This document shows positions 44,685 through 53,346 of a stretch of 64,000 bases of DNA, piece after piece. This DNA is from Vibrio penaeicida (GTDB taxonomy: Bacteria > Pseudomonadota > Gammaproteobacteria > Enterobacterales > Vibrionaceae). Positions within the stretch are counted from its first letter, which is position 1. Each line of letters begins with the position of its first letter. A program made the position numbers and the translations under genes. The notes beneath the pieces were generated by a model, which saw only the letters and a list, made by a program, of their open reading frames with translations, did no database searches and was not told the origin of the DNA. The DNA lies in contig NZ_BFAQ01000044.1 in the NCBI RefSeq assembly GCF_002933855.1, positions 62,001-126,000 on the forward strand, given 5' to 3'.

Positions 44685-45587
44685 TTAATCAGACCCTACC
44701 TCTTTGTATAGCTCTGGAATGGGGCAATCGATGGCCATCGCGAGACACCAAGCTTGCATTCGCCCATCTGAAAGCGTAGCAATAACCACATCTTCTAAAG
44801 CATACGAAAGCTGACGATAATCCGCCTGAACGGCCATTCCAATGTCCCACCGTGGGATACCTAGGGTTGGAAAATGCGTATCCGAAAGTGCGATCGACTC
44901 GCCGGACTGGTTCTTCATCCACTGCACCTGCCCACCTAACCCCATCACAGCGTGCACCTCTCCCGCGCTCATCGCAGTAAACGCTCCTTGAAGGCTATGG
45001 TAGGTTTTGGTGTTTTGGCGAAAGCGTCCGCCAAATGCCGTGGCGAGATAAAACTGAGGAACCGTATCAATTTCCACTCCAACAGGGATGTACTGGAACA
45101 TAGCAACCGTTTCAATCTCTGCATTTTTTGTTGCATCAAATGCCACTCGCCATCGCTCTGTTTGGTACGGGGCAAACATGTAAACGCGTTCATGAGCAGG
45201 TAAGCCTAAATCGTCCCGCTTAAGTTGCCATTTCCTGTCATAGGGGACACGCATCATGACATCGGCTTTTACTCGCGTTCCGTCGTTGGTATGCAGGTTT
45301 AACCCTTTCCATAAGTAATTACGCATATCATCTTCGGCGGTTTCGTCTGCCGTCATCCATAAGATTCTCAGCTCGACATCGAGTGCCTCTGCAAAAGCGC
45401 GAGCAAGTTCAGTATCGATACCTTTTTCCTTTTCACCTTCAATGAATGAGTACGGTGGAAAATCACGATAAAGCGCCACTTTGATGTAACCGCTATCGAC
45501 AATGTCGTCCATTGAACGGGCAGAAGCGACTATGATGGGTAGCCATAAAATCACCACCAATAAACAAAAAGAAATGATCGCTTTCAT
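44685..45587 (-). CDS. Quinoprotein-associated periplasmic binding protein (MxaJ/XoxJ-like)
   Basis: Secreted solute-binding-fold protein of 300 aa of the kind found beside PQQ alcohol dehydrogenases. Signal peptide at 1-24 (VVILWLPIIVASARS), then the binding fold (YIKVALYRDFPPYSFIEG; GIDTELARAFAEALDVELR). MxaJ/XoxJ proteins are thought to help mature or interact with the dehydrogenase, not to feed an importer. It begins 1 base after the cytochrome c stop, so the two are co-transcribed, with exaA following after 259 bases. Confidence 0.85.
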   Translation of the reverse strand: MKAIISFCLLVVILWLPIIVASARSMDDIVDSGYIKVALYRDFPPYSFIEGEKEKGIDTELARAFAEALDVELRILWMTADETAEDDMRNYLWKGLNLHTNDGTRVKADVMMRVPYDRKWQLKRDDLGLPAHERVYMFAPYQTERWRVAFDATKNAEIETVAMFQYIPVGVEIDTVPQFYLATAFGGRFRQNTKTYHSLQGAFTAMSAGEVHAVMGLGGQVQWMKNQSGESIALSDTHFPTLGIPRWDIGMAVQADYRQLSYALEDVVIATLSDGRMQAWCLAMAIDCPIPELYKEVGSD

Positions 45588-45588
45588 A

Positions 45589-46092
45589 TCAACTTTCTGG
45601 AGCTACAGATTCAAGCCAAGTCCGTATTGCCCATAACGCTTCTTGGTTTAGATGTTCCGTCATTTTTGGCATGTAAACCGCGCCGTTTCTTACTGCCCCA
45701 TTCTGAACACGGTATACATACCATTCATCACCATCAAAGTCAGGCTCAAGAAAACGAAGATCTGGGGCGATACCACCAGAAATGCCTTCTAAGCCATGGC
45801 ATCGAGCACAATTTTGATTGTAAGCAGATGCGCCAATTCGTTCTATTTCTGTGCGTTCACTGGCTTGCAACTCTCGATATGGATTGGTGTCTTTCCAATC
45901 TTCCCCTAACTGAGGAATAGACGAAGTGTCTATTGATTGAGGGGTGACATTTCCGTGCGCCGCTACTGGCTCGGATAAGAAAATCAGGCTTGGAACGACA
46001 GCGGCAATTGGCACCAAAAAGCTACCTAAAATGGTTAACGCTACTTTTCTTGGTTGCCATTTTTTACGTAGCTTCCATATGAGATTTTTCAT
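45589..46092 (-). CDS. Cytochrome c, electron acceptor of the quinoprotein dehydrogenase
   Basis: Monoheme c-type cytochrome of 167 aa. An N-terminal hydrophobic segment (LGSFLVPIAAVVPSLIFL) exports it, perhaps staying as an anchor; the heme motif is NCARCHGLEG and the sixth ligand is probably the Met in YMPKMTEHL. It resembles PedF/cytochrome c550 associated with PQQ ethanol dehydrogenases, so it should take electrons from ExaA to the oxidase chain. First gene of the minus-strand unit, divergent from the binding-protein gene at 46287. Confidence 0.88.
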   Translation of the reverse strand: MKNLIWKLRKKWQPRKVALTILGSFLVPIAAVVPSLIFLSEPVAAHGNVTPQSIDTSSIPQLGEDWKDTNPYRELQASERTEIERIGASAYNQNCARCHGLEGISGGIAPDLRFLEPDFDGDEWYVYRVQNGAVRNGAVYMPKMTEHLNQEALWAIRTWLESVAPES

Positions 46093-46286
46093 GATTAGTA
46101 CTCCTTCACTTCACTATTTTTCTAGTTTCAGTGTATGGGTACATGGCATTGAACAAAATCATCCAAAAGCTTCGTATTTTGTCATCCTTTAGGAGGAAAT
46201 CGCCTGTTTTACTGGGTTGCAGCGTGGTCAAAACCAAACTTTGTTGATTAGAGTAGTCAGCAATAGGTAATGGAATCGGAGGCAGG
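46093..46286. promoter_or_regulatory. Divergent promoter region with repeated TCATCC
   Basis: This 194-base gap separates the cytochrome and ABC-associated units. It carries TCATCC at 46159-46164 and 46182-46187; the second is part of TCATCCTTTAGGAGGAAAT, similar to elements upstream of exaA, exaC and the response regulator. Confidence 0.4.
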
Positions 46287-47486
46287 ATGCTTCATTTTTT
46301 TAGGCGAAGACCACTAATAAATCTGAATTGGATGAAGATTGTTTTGATGGGTATTTCTCTGTCAACTTGTGCGCATTACTCCTTTGCTCTGGACGTTAAG
46401 GTAGCGTATTTGAAGCTGGTTCAAGACGCGATAACAGCGACTCCAATTTACCTAAGACCTCACTCCGACAGTGGCATAGCTGGAGCCGAATTGTCCATTG
46501 AAGACAGCAACGGAGCCGGCAAATTTTTGGGACATCAATACACACTGTCTTCAGTGAGTGAAACCAGCCAAGACGCACTCGTATCACATGCAGAATCGTT
46601 TTATCAATCAGGAACGAAACTGTACTTAGTGGATAGCGACGCCGCGACGTTGAAACGCGTTCAAGCGGCTTTACCTTCTGAAGCACTGATATTTAATGTC
46701 AACTCAGCCAATCAAACATTGCGAACCAATACCTGCCTCACCAATGTTTTACATACTTCGCCAAGCTATCGCATGTTGTCCGATGCCATTGCCCAATGGC
46801 TCAGGTATAAAAAGCTTACAAAGGTTCTGCTGATTACAGGTTCAACAGAGCAAGATTTGGAAATGGCAGAAAGTGTTCGAGCCAGCATCAAACGCTTAGG
46901 ATTACAGATAATCGCAGACAAGCCATGGACATTTGATGCCGATTTAAGGCGCAGCACCGCCAAAGAAATCCCACTATTCACTCAATTCAAAAACTACGAC
47001 GCCGTTTGGGTGGTGGATGTGCACAATGTGTTTGGTCAGTACCTCCCTTTTAATACTTGGCTACCAAGACCCGTTGTGGGAACCCACGGGTTACGAGCAG
47101 ACAATTGGCATAAAGCGATAGAGCAATGGGCCGCTATACAACTTCAGCATCGATTTTTTGAGCAATCGAATCGATTTATGAACGCTCAAGACTACTCGGC
47201 TTGGGTCGCCATTCGCGCCCTCAACGCGGCAGTCACTCAAACAAATTCAGTGGAACCTCATTTAATTCATGAACACTTGCTCAGCTCAACGTTTGAATTT
47301 GGTGCTTACAAAGGCAGAAAACTGAGTTTCAGACCATGGAGTGGGCAACTACGTCAACCCATTCCACTTGCTCACCCAAGTGCGCTTGTAGCTTCCGCCC
47401 CATTAGAAGGCTACTTACACCCTTTTAATGACTTAGACACGTTGGGCGCTGACAAGCAGGATTCGAAATGCGATTTAACAGATTAA
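46287..47486 (+). CDS. PQQ-alcohol-dehydrogenase-associated ABC substrate-binding protein
   Basis: Periplasmic-binding-like protein (399 aa) of the type found with PQQ-dependent alcohol oxidation (the TIGR03863 group by my recollection). Signal peptide ends near CAHYSFALDV. The binding fold resembles branched-chain amino-acid receptors (VLLITGSTEQDLEMAESV; AVWVVDVHNVFGQYLPF). GGAGG precedes the ATG. It heads a plus-strand unit with the beta-propeller, ATPase and permease genes; the ligand or cargo of the system is unknown. Confidence 0.82.
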   Translation: MLHFFRRRPLINLNWMKIVLMGISLSTCAHYSFALDVKVAYLKLVQDAITATPIYLRPHSDSGIAGAELSIEDSNGAGKFLGHQYTLSSVSETSQDALVSHAESFYQSGTKLYLVDSDAATLKRVQAALPSEALIFNVNSANQTLRTNTCLTNVLHTSPSYRMLSDAIAQWLRYKKLTKVLLITGSTEQDLEMAESVRASIKRLGLQIIADKPWTFDADLRRSTAKEIPLFTQFKNYDAVWVVDVHNVFGQYLPFNTWLPRPVVGTHGLRADNWHKAIEQWAAIQLQHRFFEQSNRFMNAQDYSAWVAIRALNAAVTQTNSVEPHLIHEHLLSSTFEFGAYKGRKLSFRPWSGQLRQPIPLAHPSALVASAPLEGYLHPFNDLDTLGADKQDSKCDLTD

Positions 47487-47503
47487 AAAGGTTACTTGGG
47501 TAA

Positions 47504-47538
47504 ATTCAAAATTCAAAATTCAAAATTCAAAATTCAAA
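47504..47538 (+). repeat. Five tandem copies of the heptamer ATTCAAA
   Basis: ATTCAAA is repeated exactly five times without interruption, ending 11 bases before the ATG of the beta-propeller gene and just before its ribosome site (AAGGATAGGA). It begins after GTTACTTGGGTAA. A tract like this can change copy number by slipped pairing. Confidence 0.9.
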
Positions 47539-47549
47539 AGGATAGGAAT

Positions 47550-48539
47550 ATGAACCGTTATTTAATGCACCTCCCTCTTTGCATGCTATGCACATTACCG
47601 TGGTTATCTATGGCTTCTTTTGCGTCAGAAGTTGCCTATGTTTCTAATGAAAAAGACGACTCGATCAGTTTGATTGATATGGGCAGCTTGAACGTACTCA
47701 AAACGATCCCCGTAGGCGATCGACCACGAGGTATTTTGCTGAGCAAAGACAAGACACAACTCTATATCTGTGCCAGTGAATCGGATACCGTTCAGATATT
47801 GGATTTAGCCACGCAAGACATCATCGGAGAACTGCCCTCTGGGGAGGACCCAGAGCAATTTGCTTTGCATCCGAATGGCGACGTTTTGTATGTGGCCAAT
47901 GAAGATGACGCCCTTCTTACTGTTATCGATATTCCATCAAAAAGCGTGATTACCCAAATTGATGTCGGCGTAGAACCAGAAGGTGTTGCTGTGAGCCCAG
48001 ATGGTTCGACAGTTATCGTCACGTCTGAAACCTCAAACATGGCGCACTGGATAGATTCTAAAACGAACCAAGTCGTTCATAATACGTTGGTTGATGAACG
48101 CCCAAGACACGCTGAATTTACCAAAAGTGGTGAAAGGCTTTGGATCAGTTCTGAAATTGGTGGCACCGTAAAAGTGATTGATACCCAATCAAGACAAGTG
48201 TTAAAAACGCTCAGCTTTAAACCGAAAGGCATTCATTCTCACAAAATTCAGCCAGTGGGTATTCAGCTTTCGAGCGATGGAAAATTTGCATTTGTTGCCC
48301 TTGGACCCGCAAACCATATCGCGATTGTTGATCAGCAATCTTTGGAAATTCTCGATTATCTTTTGGTTGGAAGACGTGTTTGGCACATGGCATTTAACGC
48401 GGCAGAAGACAAACTTCTTACTACAAATGGAGTCAGTGGCGATGTATCGATCATTGATGTCCCCAATCTAAAGGTTCTGAAATCCATCAAAGTTGGTCGC
48501 TACCCTTGGGGTGCCGTCATAAAAGAGACGCCACAATGA
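47550..48539 (+). CDS. PQQ-associated YVTN beta-propeller protein
   Basis: Exported seven-bladed propeller of about 329 aa. Signal peptide LCMLCTLPWLSMASFAS; repeats such as YVSNEKDDSISLIDMGSLNV, LYICASESDTVQILDLAT and LYVANEDDALLTVIDIPS show the YVTN pattern. It matches the beta-propeller found with PQQ-linked alcohol catabolism (TIGR03866 by recollection). The in-frame TTG at 47496 would translate the heptamer tract into KFKIQNS-like residues and has no ribosome site, so I use the ATG at 47550. Its stop overlaps the ATPase start (ATGA). Confidence 0.85.
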   Translation: MNRYLMHLPLCMLCTLPWLSMASFASEVAYVSNEKDDSISLIDMGSLNVLKTIPVGDRPRGILLSKDKTQLYICASESDTVQILDLATQDIIGELPSGEDPEQFALHPNGDVLYVANEDDALLTVIDIPSKSVITQIDVGVEPEGVAVSPDGSTVIVTSETSNMAHWIDSKTNQVVHNTLVDERPRHAEFTKSGERLWISSEIGGTVKVIDTQSRQVLKTLSFKPKGIHSHKIQPVGIQLSSDGKFAFVALGPANHIAIVDQQSLEILDYLLVGRRVWHMAFNAAEDKLLTTNGVSGDVSIIDVPNLKVLKSIKVGRYPWGAVIKETPQ

Positions 48540-49267
48540 TTCCAGTTAGTGTTAAGAACCTAACGTTTCAACGTGGCAATAGAATCACGCTCAAAGATGT
48601 TTCTTTCGAACTCTCTAGTGGTATCACAATATTGCTTGGTCCTAATGGCTCTGGCAAAACCACCCTATTTTCATTGCTTACTCGCCTTCTTCCTCAGCAG
48701 CAGGGTGAGATTTTGATGTTTGGCCAGTCTTTGATTGAACAGCCTCAGCAAAGTGCAAAGAATACAGGTGTGGTTTTTCAACAAAGTGCTTTGGATTTAG
48801 ATTTAACCGGAGAACAAAACCTTTTTTATTACGGAGGGTTACGGGGATTAAGCAGAACAGAAACAGCCGCCGCTTTTTTACCTTTGGTCCAAGAATTTGG
48901 ATTAGAGAACACCTTAAAAAACAAAGTAAGAGAACTGAATGGCGGGCACCGACGAAGATTGGAAATTGTTCGGGCTATGTTGCACTCTCCACGTCTACTG
49001 CTTTTAGACGAACCAAGCTCTGGGTTAGACCCCGAAGTAAGAAAAGTGCTCGTACGTTTAATACGAAAAACGGCCTCACAAAGTGGAGCATGCGTGCTTT
49101 GGGCAACGCACCTGATTGATGAAGTAGAGCCCGACGATAACGTATTGATGCTATTAAAGGGAAACTTGGTAGAGCAAGGCAGCGTTAGCCAACTGTGCCA
49201 GAAATTCCGCTGTGATTCTGTTCAGCAGTTGTATCAAACGTGCCTAGGGTCTGTTGAACCCAAGTAA
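48536..49267 (+). CDS. ABC transporter ATP-binding protein
   Basis: ATPase of 243 aa: Walker A LLGPNGSGKTTL (about 33-44), Q-loop VVFQQSALDLDL, signature region VRELNGGHRRRLEIV (a divergent LNGGH form of LSGGQ), Walker B LLLLDEPSSGLDP and switch His in WATHLIDEV. It belongs to the DrrA/NatA-like exporter group seen in PQQ-alcohol systems (pedA-type). The ATG at 48536 overlaps the upstream stop and replaces a longer frame that begins at 48506. It pairs with the permease at 49277. Confidence 0.9.
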   Translation: MIPVSVKNLTFQRGNRITLKDVSFELSSGITILLGPNGSGKTTLFSLLTRLLPQQQGEILMFGQSLIEQPQQSAKNTGVVFQQSALDLDLTGEQNLFYYGGLRGLSRTETAAAFLPLVQEFGLENTLKNKVRELNGGHRRRLEIVRAMLHSPRLLLLDEPSSGLDPEVRKVLVRLIRKTASQSGACVLWATHLIDEVEPDDNVLMLLKGNLVEQGSVSQLCQKFRCDSVQQLYQTCLGSVEPK

Positions 49268-49276
49268 GGATACAAC

Positions 49277-50047
49277 GTGAACTATTGGTTTGGTTTTTCT
49301 AGCATTGTATATCGAGAATTTTTAAAGTTTACTCAGCAAAAAACGCGCTTCGCCAGCAGCTTAGTGCGTCCCCTGCTCTGGTTAGTCGTATTTGCTGCTG
49401 GTTTTAGAGCCGCATTAGGGATTTCGATAATAGAGCCGTACGCCACGTACATAAATTATGAAGAGTACATATTGCCGGGGCTGTGCGCGATGGTGTTACT
49501 TTTCAATAGTATGCAAAGCGCACTCTCCATCGTGTATGACCGAGAAATGGGTTCGATAAAACTGCTTCTGACTAGCCCGCTCCCACGCTGGTTTCTTATC
49601 TTATCTAAGCAAATTGCCAGTTCGTTAGTTTCATTACTTCAGGTTTATGCCTTCTTAGGTATTGCTTATTTATATGGGATTGAGCCACCAACCGTGGGTT
49701 TCTTCTACGCGTTACCTGCTTGCTTCATAACGGCGATGATGCTCTCGGGTCTCGGCATCGTAATCGCATCCTACATTCATCAGTTAGAAAACTTCGCTGG
49801 GGTAATGAACTTCGTCATTTTCCCTATGTTTTTTATGTCGTCAGCCCTTTATCCTTTATGGAAAATGCAGGAATCCAGTGAATGGTTATACCAAATCTGC
49901 CGCTTTAACCCATTTACCTATTGTGTCGAGCTGATTCGGTACGCTCTCTATTCCCAATTTAATCAAATGGGAACAATAATAGTGGTGACTCTTGCTCTAT
50001 TATTTTCTTTATTAGCTTCCTCTCAATTTAATTTAAAAAAACAGTAG
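49277..50047 (+). CDS. ABC-2 type transporter permease
   Basis: Membrane subunit (256 aa, about six hydrophobic segments) of an ABC-2 exporter, with the family pattern YEEYILPGLCAMVLLFNSMQ and YDREMGSIKLLLTSPLPRWF. It follows the ATPase by nine bases and completes the binding protein/propeller/ATPase/permease unit. Related systems accompany PQQ ethanol dehydrogenases, but the cargo is not known. Confidence 0.9.
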   Translation: MNYWFGFSSIVYREFLKFTQQKTRFASSLVRPLLWLVVFAAGFRAALGISIIEPYATYINYEEYILPGLCAMVLLFNSMQSALSIVYDREMGSIKLLLTSPLPRWFLILSKQIASSLVSLLQVYAFLGIAYLYGIEPPTVGFFYALPACFITAMMLSGLGIVIASYIHQLENFAGVMNFVIFPMFFMSSALYPLWKMQESSEWLYQICRFNPFTYCVELIRYALYSQFNQMGTIIVVTLALLFSLLASSQFNLKKQ

Positions 50048-50719
50048 CCACGAGTTTTTATTATGATATAACATACCAATATTAAAAATAATTAAATCTA
50101 CCTTGGTTCAAAAATTACGTAATATTAGTAATCTCAATTTCAAAACCATAGCACTGTAATCAAAATTCACAGATCAATGTTAAATATTCTCTTTTCTTAT
50201 TTACGAAACTTCTTTTAATTACTTGTCAGTAATTGATAAATAAGCTCATTGCATAAACAATTAAACTAATCTTTTGTTTCAATCTCATTTCAACGGTAGA
50301 TTTATTATAGCTTGCCGATAAGCTTTAGATTGTTTAGCGTTTAGACACCAAGCTCAGAATAATATTCTATCGATGCCTTTTTTGAAGCAACACCACACTT
50401 TATACTGATTATTTATTTTACAAAAAGTGTGAAAACTAGAATTTTTATGCATTTAGACAAGGTGAAATGCAAGCTTTTGATTTTCATTGCATTTCAATCC
50501 ACTTTCACACTTTATTTATTTTCTCTGTGAAAGATTATAATTATATTTGATATGCCTATTTTTCAATTACTACCATGGGTTGTTTTCCCTATATCCGAAA
50601 AACCTAGTAAGTGTGCAGCGCTCATCGCACTTTAAGTTAGATAAAGGCGTTATTTAGAAAAATAGCTTTCTGGATATAGAAATGGAAATACTCAAAGTCA
50701 ACTTCAAAGGAAATGAATA
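50048..50719. promoter_or_regulatory. AT-rich 670-base intergenic region upstream of the M28 peptidase
   Basis: No supported ORF. It contains TAATTGATAAATAA (50230-50243), close to the left half of the LuxR/HapR consensus TTATTGATAAATTTATCAATAA, an inverted pair TGAAATGCAA / TTGCATTTCA (50463-50472, 50487-50496), and several copies of CACACTTT/AAAGTGTG (about 50393-50530) in both orientations. It probably holds a regulated promoter for the peptidase. Confidence 0.4.
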
Positions 50720-52501
50720 ATGAAAATGGCGAACACTAAATTATCTTTGATCGCGATCTCGGTCGCTTCAGTCATGCTCTCTGGCTGTACTCCTGAATTA
50801 TACGCAAAATATGTCAGCGACCAGATAGAGAAAGACGCGGTAGTAAAGCATCTCGATAAATTAGAAAAGCGTGCGGTGCCCACTCCGGATGGTAGCGCTC
50901 TTACTCGTGCTGCAGGCACAAAAGGCTATAAACGTTCACTAAAATATATCGCTAAGAAATTAAGAAAAGCCGGATATAAGGTGACTAAGCAAGGGTTTGA
51001 TTTTAGGAGCTGGCAAGAATTACCAAACACCTCTGTTATGGTTGATGGTAAAACTCTACTCTCAACTAAAGATGCGGGAGAAGGCGAAGTCGCTGATTAC
51101 GCAACCATGTCATACTCCGGATCATCGAATGGGACAGTTGACGGTAACATCGTTTTTGTCACACCTGACTTCCGTTTTGATCAACCAGACTATGATGATA
51201 CTGATGGCTGTGAGGCGACAGACTTTGATGGTAAAGATGTCACTGGCAAAGTGGCGGTGATTCAACGTGGTGGTTGCTCGTTCAACGCGAAAGCGACAAA
51301 TGCTCAAGCAGCCGGAGCTACTGGTGTGATCATCTTTAACCAAGGTAACTCAGAAGGACGTAAAGGTGTCGTAGGAGGTACGTTAAGCCGCGACAGCACC
51401 GTCACTATCCCGACATTTGGTTTGCGTTATGACCTAGGTAAACAATGGTTCGACGAACTTGGTAATGGTGCGATCAACGCTTCGTTAAATGTTACCGTCA
51501 TGAACAGAATCGTGAAAACACATAACTTGATTGCAGAAACTCGCCGTGGCGATGATGATCAGGTTGTTATGCTAGGTGCTCACTTAGATTCCGTTCCTGA
51601 AGGCCCAGGCATCAACGATAATGGCTCTGGTTCCGCAGGCTTACTTGAGTACGCAATAACCCTTGCCGACACTGGCATCAAGCCAAAAAACAAAATCCGC
51701 TTTGCGTGGTGGGCAGCGGAAGAAGCTGGATTAATCGGTTCAAACTACTACACCGAAGAACTGTTCAAACCTATTCTTGATGAAGCACGTAAGCAAATCA
51801 TGGAAGAACTAGGCATTGAAGATCCAGCCGATCTTACCGAAGAACAAAATAAACTGGTTGAAGCTCGTTACAACGAAATGAATAACGTGAAGCTGTATCT
51901 AAACTTCGACATGATCGGCTCGCCTAACTACATTTACGGTGTTATGGATGGCGATTTGTCGGACACGAAAGACAGCCCAGATAACGCATATACTGGCGAT
52001 TTCGAACCGCCATTTGGCACATCAGACATTGAAACTCAGTTTATCAATTTCTTTGGTGACAATGGCGAGACAACTGTCCCTCAAGCTCTTTCTAAACGTT
52101 CTGATTACGCAGGCTTTGCAGATTGGGGAGTCGCATTCGGCGGGTTATTTACTGGTGCAGAGAAACTTAAGTCGGCAGAAGAAGTCGGTGAATTTGGTGG
52201 CGATATCGATGTCGCATACGACAAGTGTTATCACCGAGCTTGTGACGATTCAACTAACGTCAGTCACAAAGCACTGTTCATGAACACCAAAGCTCTGACC
52301 TATGTCACTACTTACTATGCGATGAGTGAAGACTTATTCCCAGAGCCTGCTGAACCTAAAGCATCAGCACGACAAGCTCGTAGCTTCTCAGTGGCATCAA
52401 CTCCAAAAGAAACATTGCGAATTGGTGAACGTCTGAAAGCAGCAGACAGCGTATCTGACCACGATCACTTCCACGGTGATTTCGACCAAGACTTCGAATA
52501 A
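50720..52501 (+). CDS. M28 zinc aminopeptidase lipoprotein with PA domain
   Basis: Exported metallopeptidase of 593 aa. Residues 1-24 are a lipoprotein signal with lipobox MLSGC, so it is membrane-anchored (outer membrane likely, as Thr follows Cys). A PA domain lies at about 130-250 (GKVAVIQRGGCSFNAKATNA), then the M28 core with zinc ligands in GAHLDSVPEG, GINDNGSGSAG, WWAAEEAGLIG and LNFDMIGSPN, and a later HRACDD His. It resembles Vibrio leucyl aminopeptidases. The C-terminus is rich in His and Asp (SDHDHFHGDFDQDFE), possibly metal-binding. It should release amino acids from peptides outside the cell membrane. Confidence 0.92.
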   Translation: MKMANTKLSLIAISVASVMLSGCTPELYAKYVSDQIEKDAVVKHLDKLEKRAVPTPDGSALTRAAGTKGYKRSLKYIAKKLRKAGYKVTKQGFDFRSWQELPNTSVMVDGKTLLSTKDAGEGEVADYATMSYSGSSNGTVDGNIVFVTPDFRFDQPDYDDTDGCEATDFDGKDVTGKVAVIQRGGCSFNAKATNAQAAGATGVIIFNQGNSEGRKGVVGGTLSRDSTVTIPTFGLRYDLGKQWFDELGNGAINASLNVTVMNRIVKTHNLIAETRRGDDDQVVMLGAHLDSVPEGPGINDNGSGSAGLLEYAITLADTGIKPKNKIRFAWWAAEEAGLIGSNYYTEELFKPILDEARKQIMEELGIEDPADLTEEQNKLVEARYNEMNNVKLYLNFDMIGSPNYIYGVMDGDLSDTKDSPDNAYTGDFEPPFGTSDIETQFINFFGDNGETTVPQALSKRSDYAGFADWGVAFGGLFTGAEKLKSAEEVGEFGGDIDVAYDKCYHRACDDSTNVSHKALFMNTKALTYVTTYYAMSEDLFPEPAEPKASARQARSFSVASTPKETLRIGERLKAADSVSDHDHFHGDFDQDFE

Positions 52502-52510
52502 CGCGCTCTG

Positions 52511-52545
52511 AATCCCAGCCATTTTATTGGCTGGGATTGTTTTGC
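52511..52545 (+). terminator. Intrinsic terminator of the M28 peptidase gene
   Basis: AATCCCAGCCA / TGGCTGGGATT, an 11-bp stem with a 6-base loop followed by GTTTTGCTT, starting nine bases after the stop. Confidence 0.9.
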
Positions 52546-53120
52546 TTATTCTAGCGTCTAAGCCCGCTCTCTTTTGGAGGTTTGGGGATTTAAGGAGTTA
52601 AGGTCGATTTATCTTACAGGAAGGTTTATGCATCAATTGTGAGCCCTTATGATGTAAACGCCACTTAACTCTTATTGATAATCTTGTGGAAAAATGCGTG
52701 CTACGACGTATTTTTTTGAAGGTTTTCCACAAGCCCAAAACCCACCAACCCAGTTAAAACAAGACACCTTCATTGTATTGGTCATTTCTACACCACCAAA
52801 TTTACGTGTAAAACTATCGGCTAATCTACTTGGAATTGAGAGGGTGATTGATAAAGATTCAGTGCAACAAGACAAAGATTAAACAACAAAATCCGAAGGT
52901 ATTTACAGATATCTAAAAAAGATTAAAAATCATTTATAATCAACAGTTAAGGATTGTTCACTTACTTATTCCACATCTTAATCTATACAGATTCCATCAA
53001 CGACTTTCCTAAAGGTCATTACGCGTGCAGAGTGCATTCATTTACCCTATTTGCACGAACTTACGCTCTCGAAAACCAAAATCATAGAAATATCATACGC
53101 TGGTAACGAGTGTTAACTGA

Positions 53121-53145
53121 GTTATCCACAGAAAATGTGGATAAC
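53121..53145. promoter_or_regulatory. Inverted pair of perfect DnaA boxes
   Basis: GTTATCCACA (53121-53130) and TGTGGATAAC (53136-53145) form a perfect 10-bp inverted repeat with a 5-base GAAAA spacer. Each arm contains the exact DnaA consensus TTATCCACA. The surrounding DNA is AT-rich, but no replication gene is adjacent, so a chromosomal origin is unlikely; a DnaA-titrating or DnaA-regulated site is possible. Confidence 0.6.
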
Positions 53146-53268
53146 ATTTTGAATACGTTGCCAGATCACAAAACAGTAATAAAAAAACATGGTATTCAGA
53201 TTTTTTACTACTGTCATTAAAGTGAAAACTGTATGAGCCATATTCCATAGCAGTAAACTGAAATGGTT

Positions 53269-53323
53269 TTATACCCAAGTGACGTCAATGTGTTTGGCTC
53301 AACGGGAAGTTACTTGGGTATAA
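53269..53323. repeat. Palindromic intergenic repeat (TATACCCAAGT type)
   Basis: TTATACCCAAGT (53269-53280) and ACTTGGGTATAA (53312-53323) are perfect 12-bp inverted ends around a 31-base centre. Elements with these ends are, to my recollection, scattered through Vibrio genomes. A lone right-end-like GTTACTTGGGTAA occurs at 47491-47503, just before the heptamer tract. Confidence 0.6.
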
Positions 53324-53346
53324 GATACAAGGATTGAACTTGGCAT

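Noticed and set aside
52694..52882. A 62-codon plus-strand frame in the gene-poor region
   Set aside because: No ribosome site and no family; the complementary strand has a similar-length frame, as expected by chance.
53121..53145. A replication origin (oriC or chromosome II type)
   Set aside because: Only two DnaA boxes, no dnaA, gidA, parAB or rctB nearby, and no series of 12-mers.
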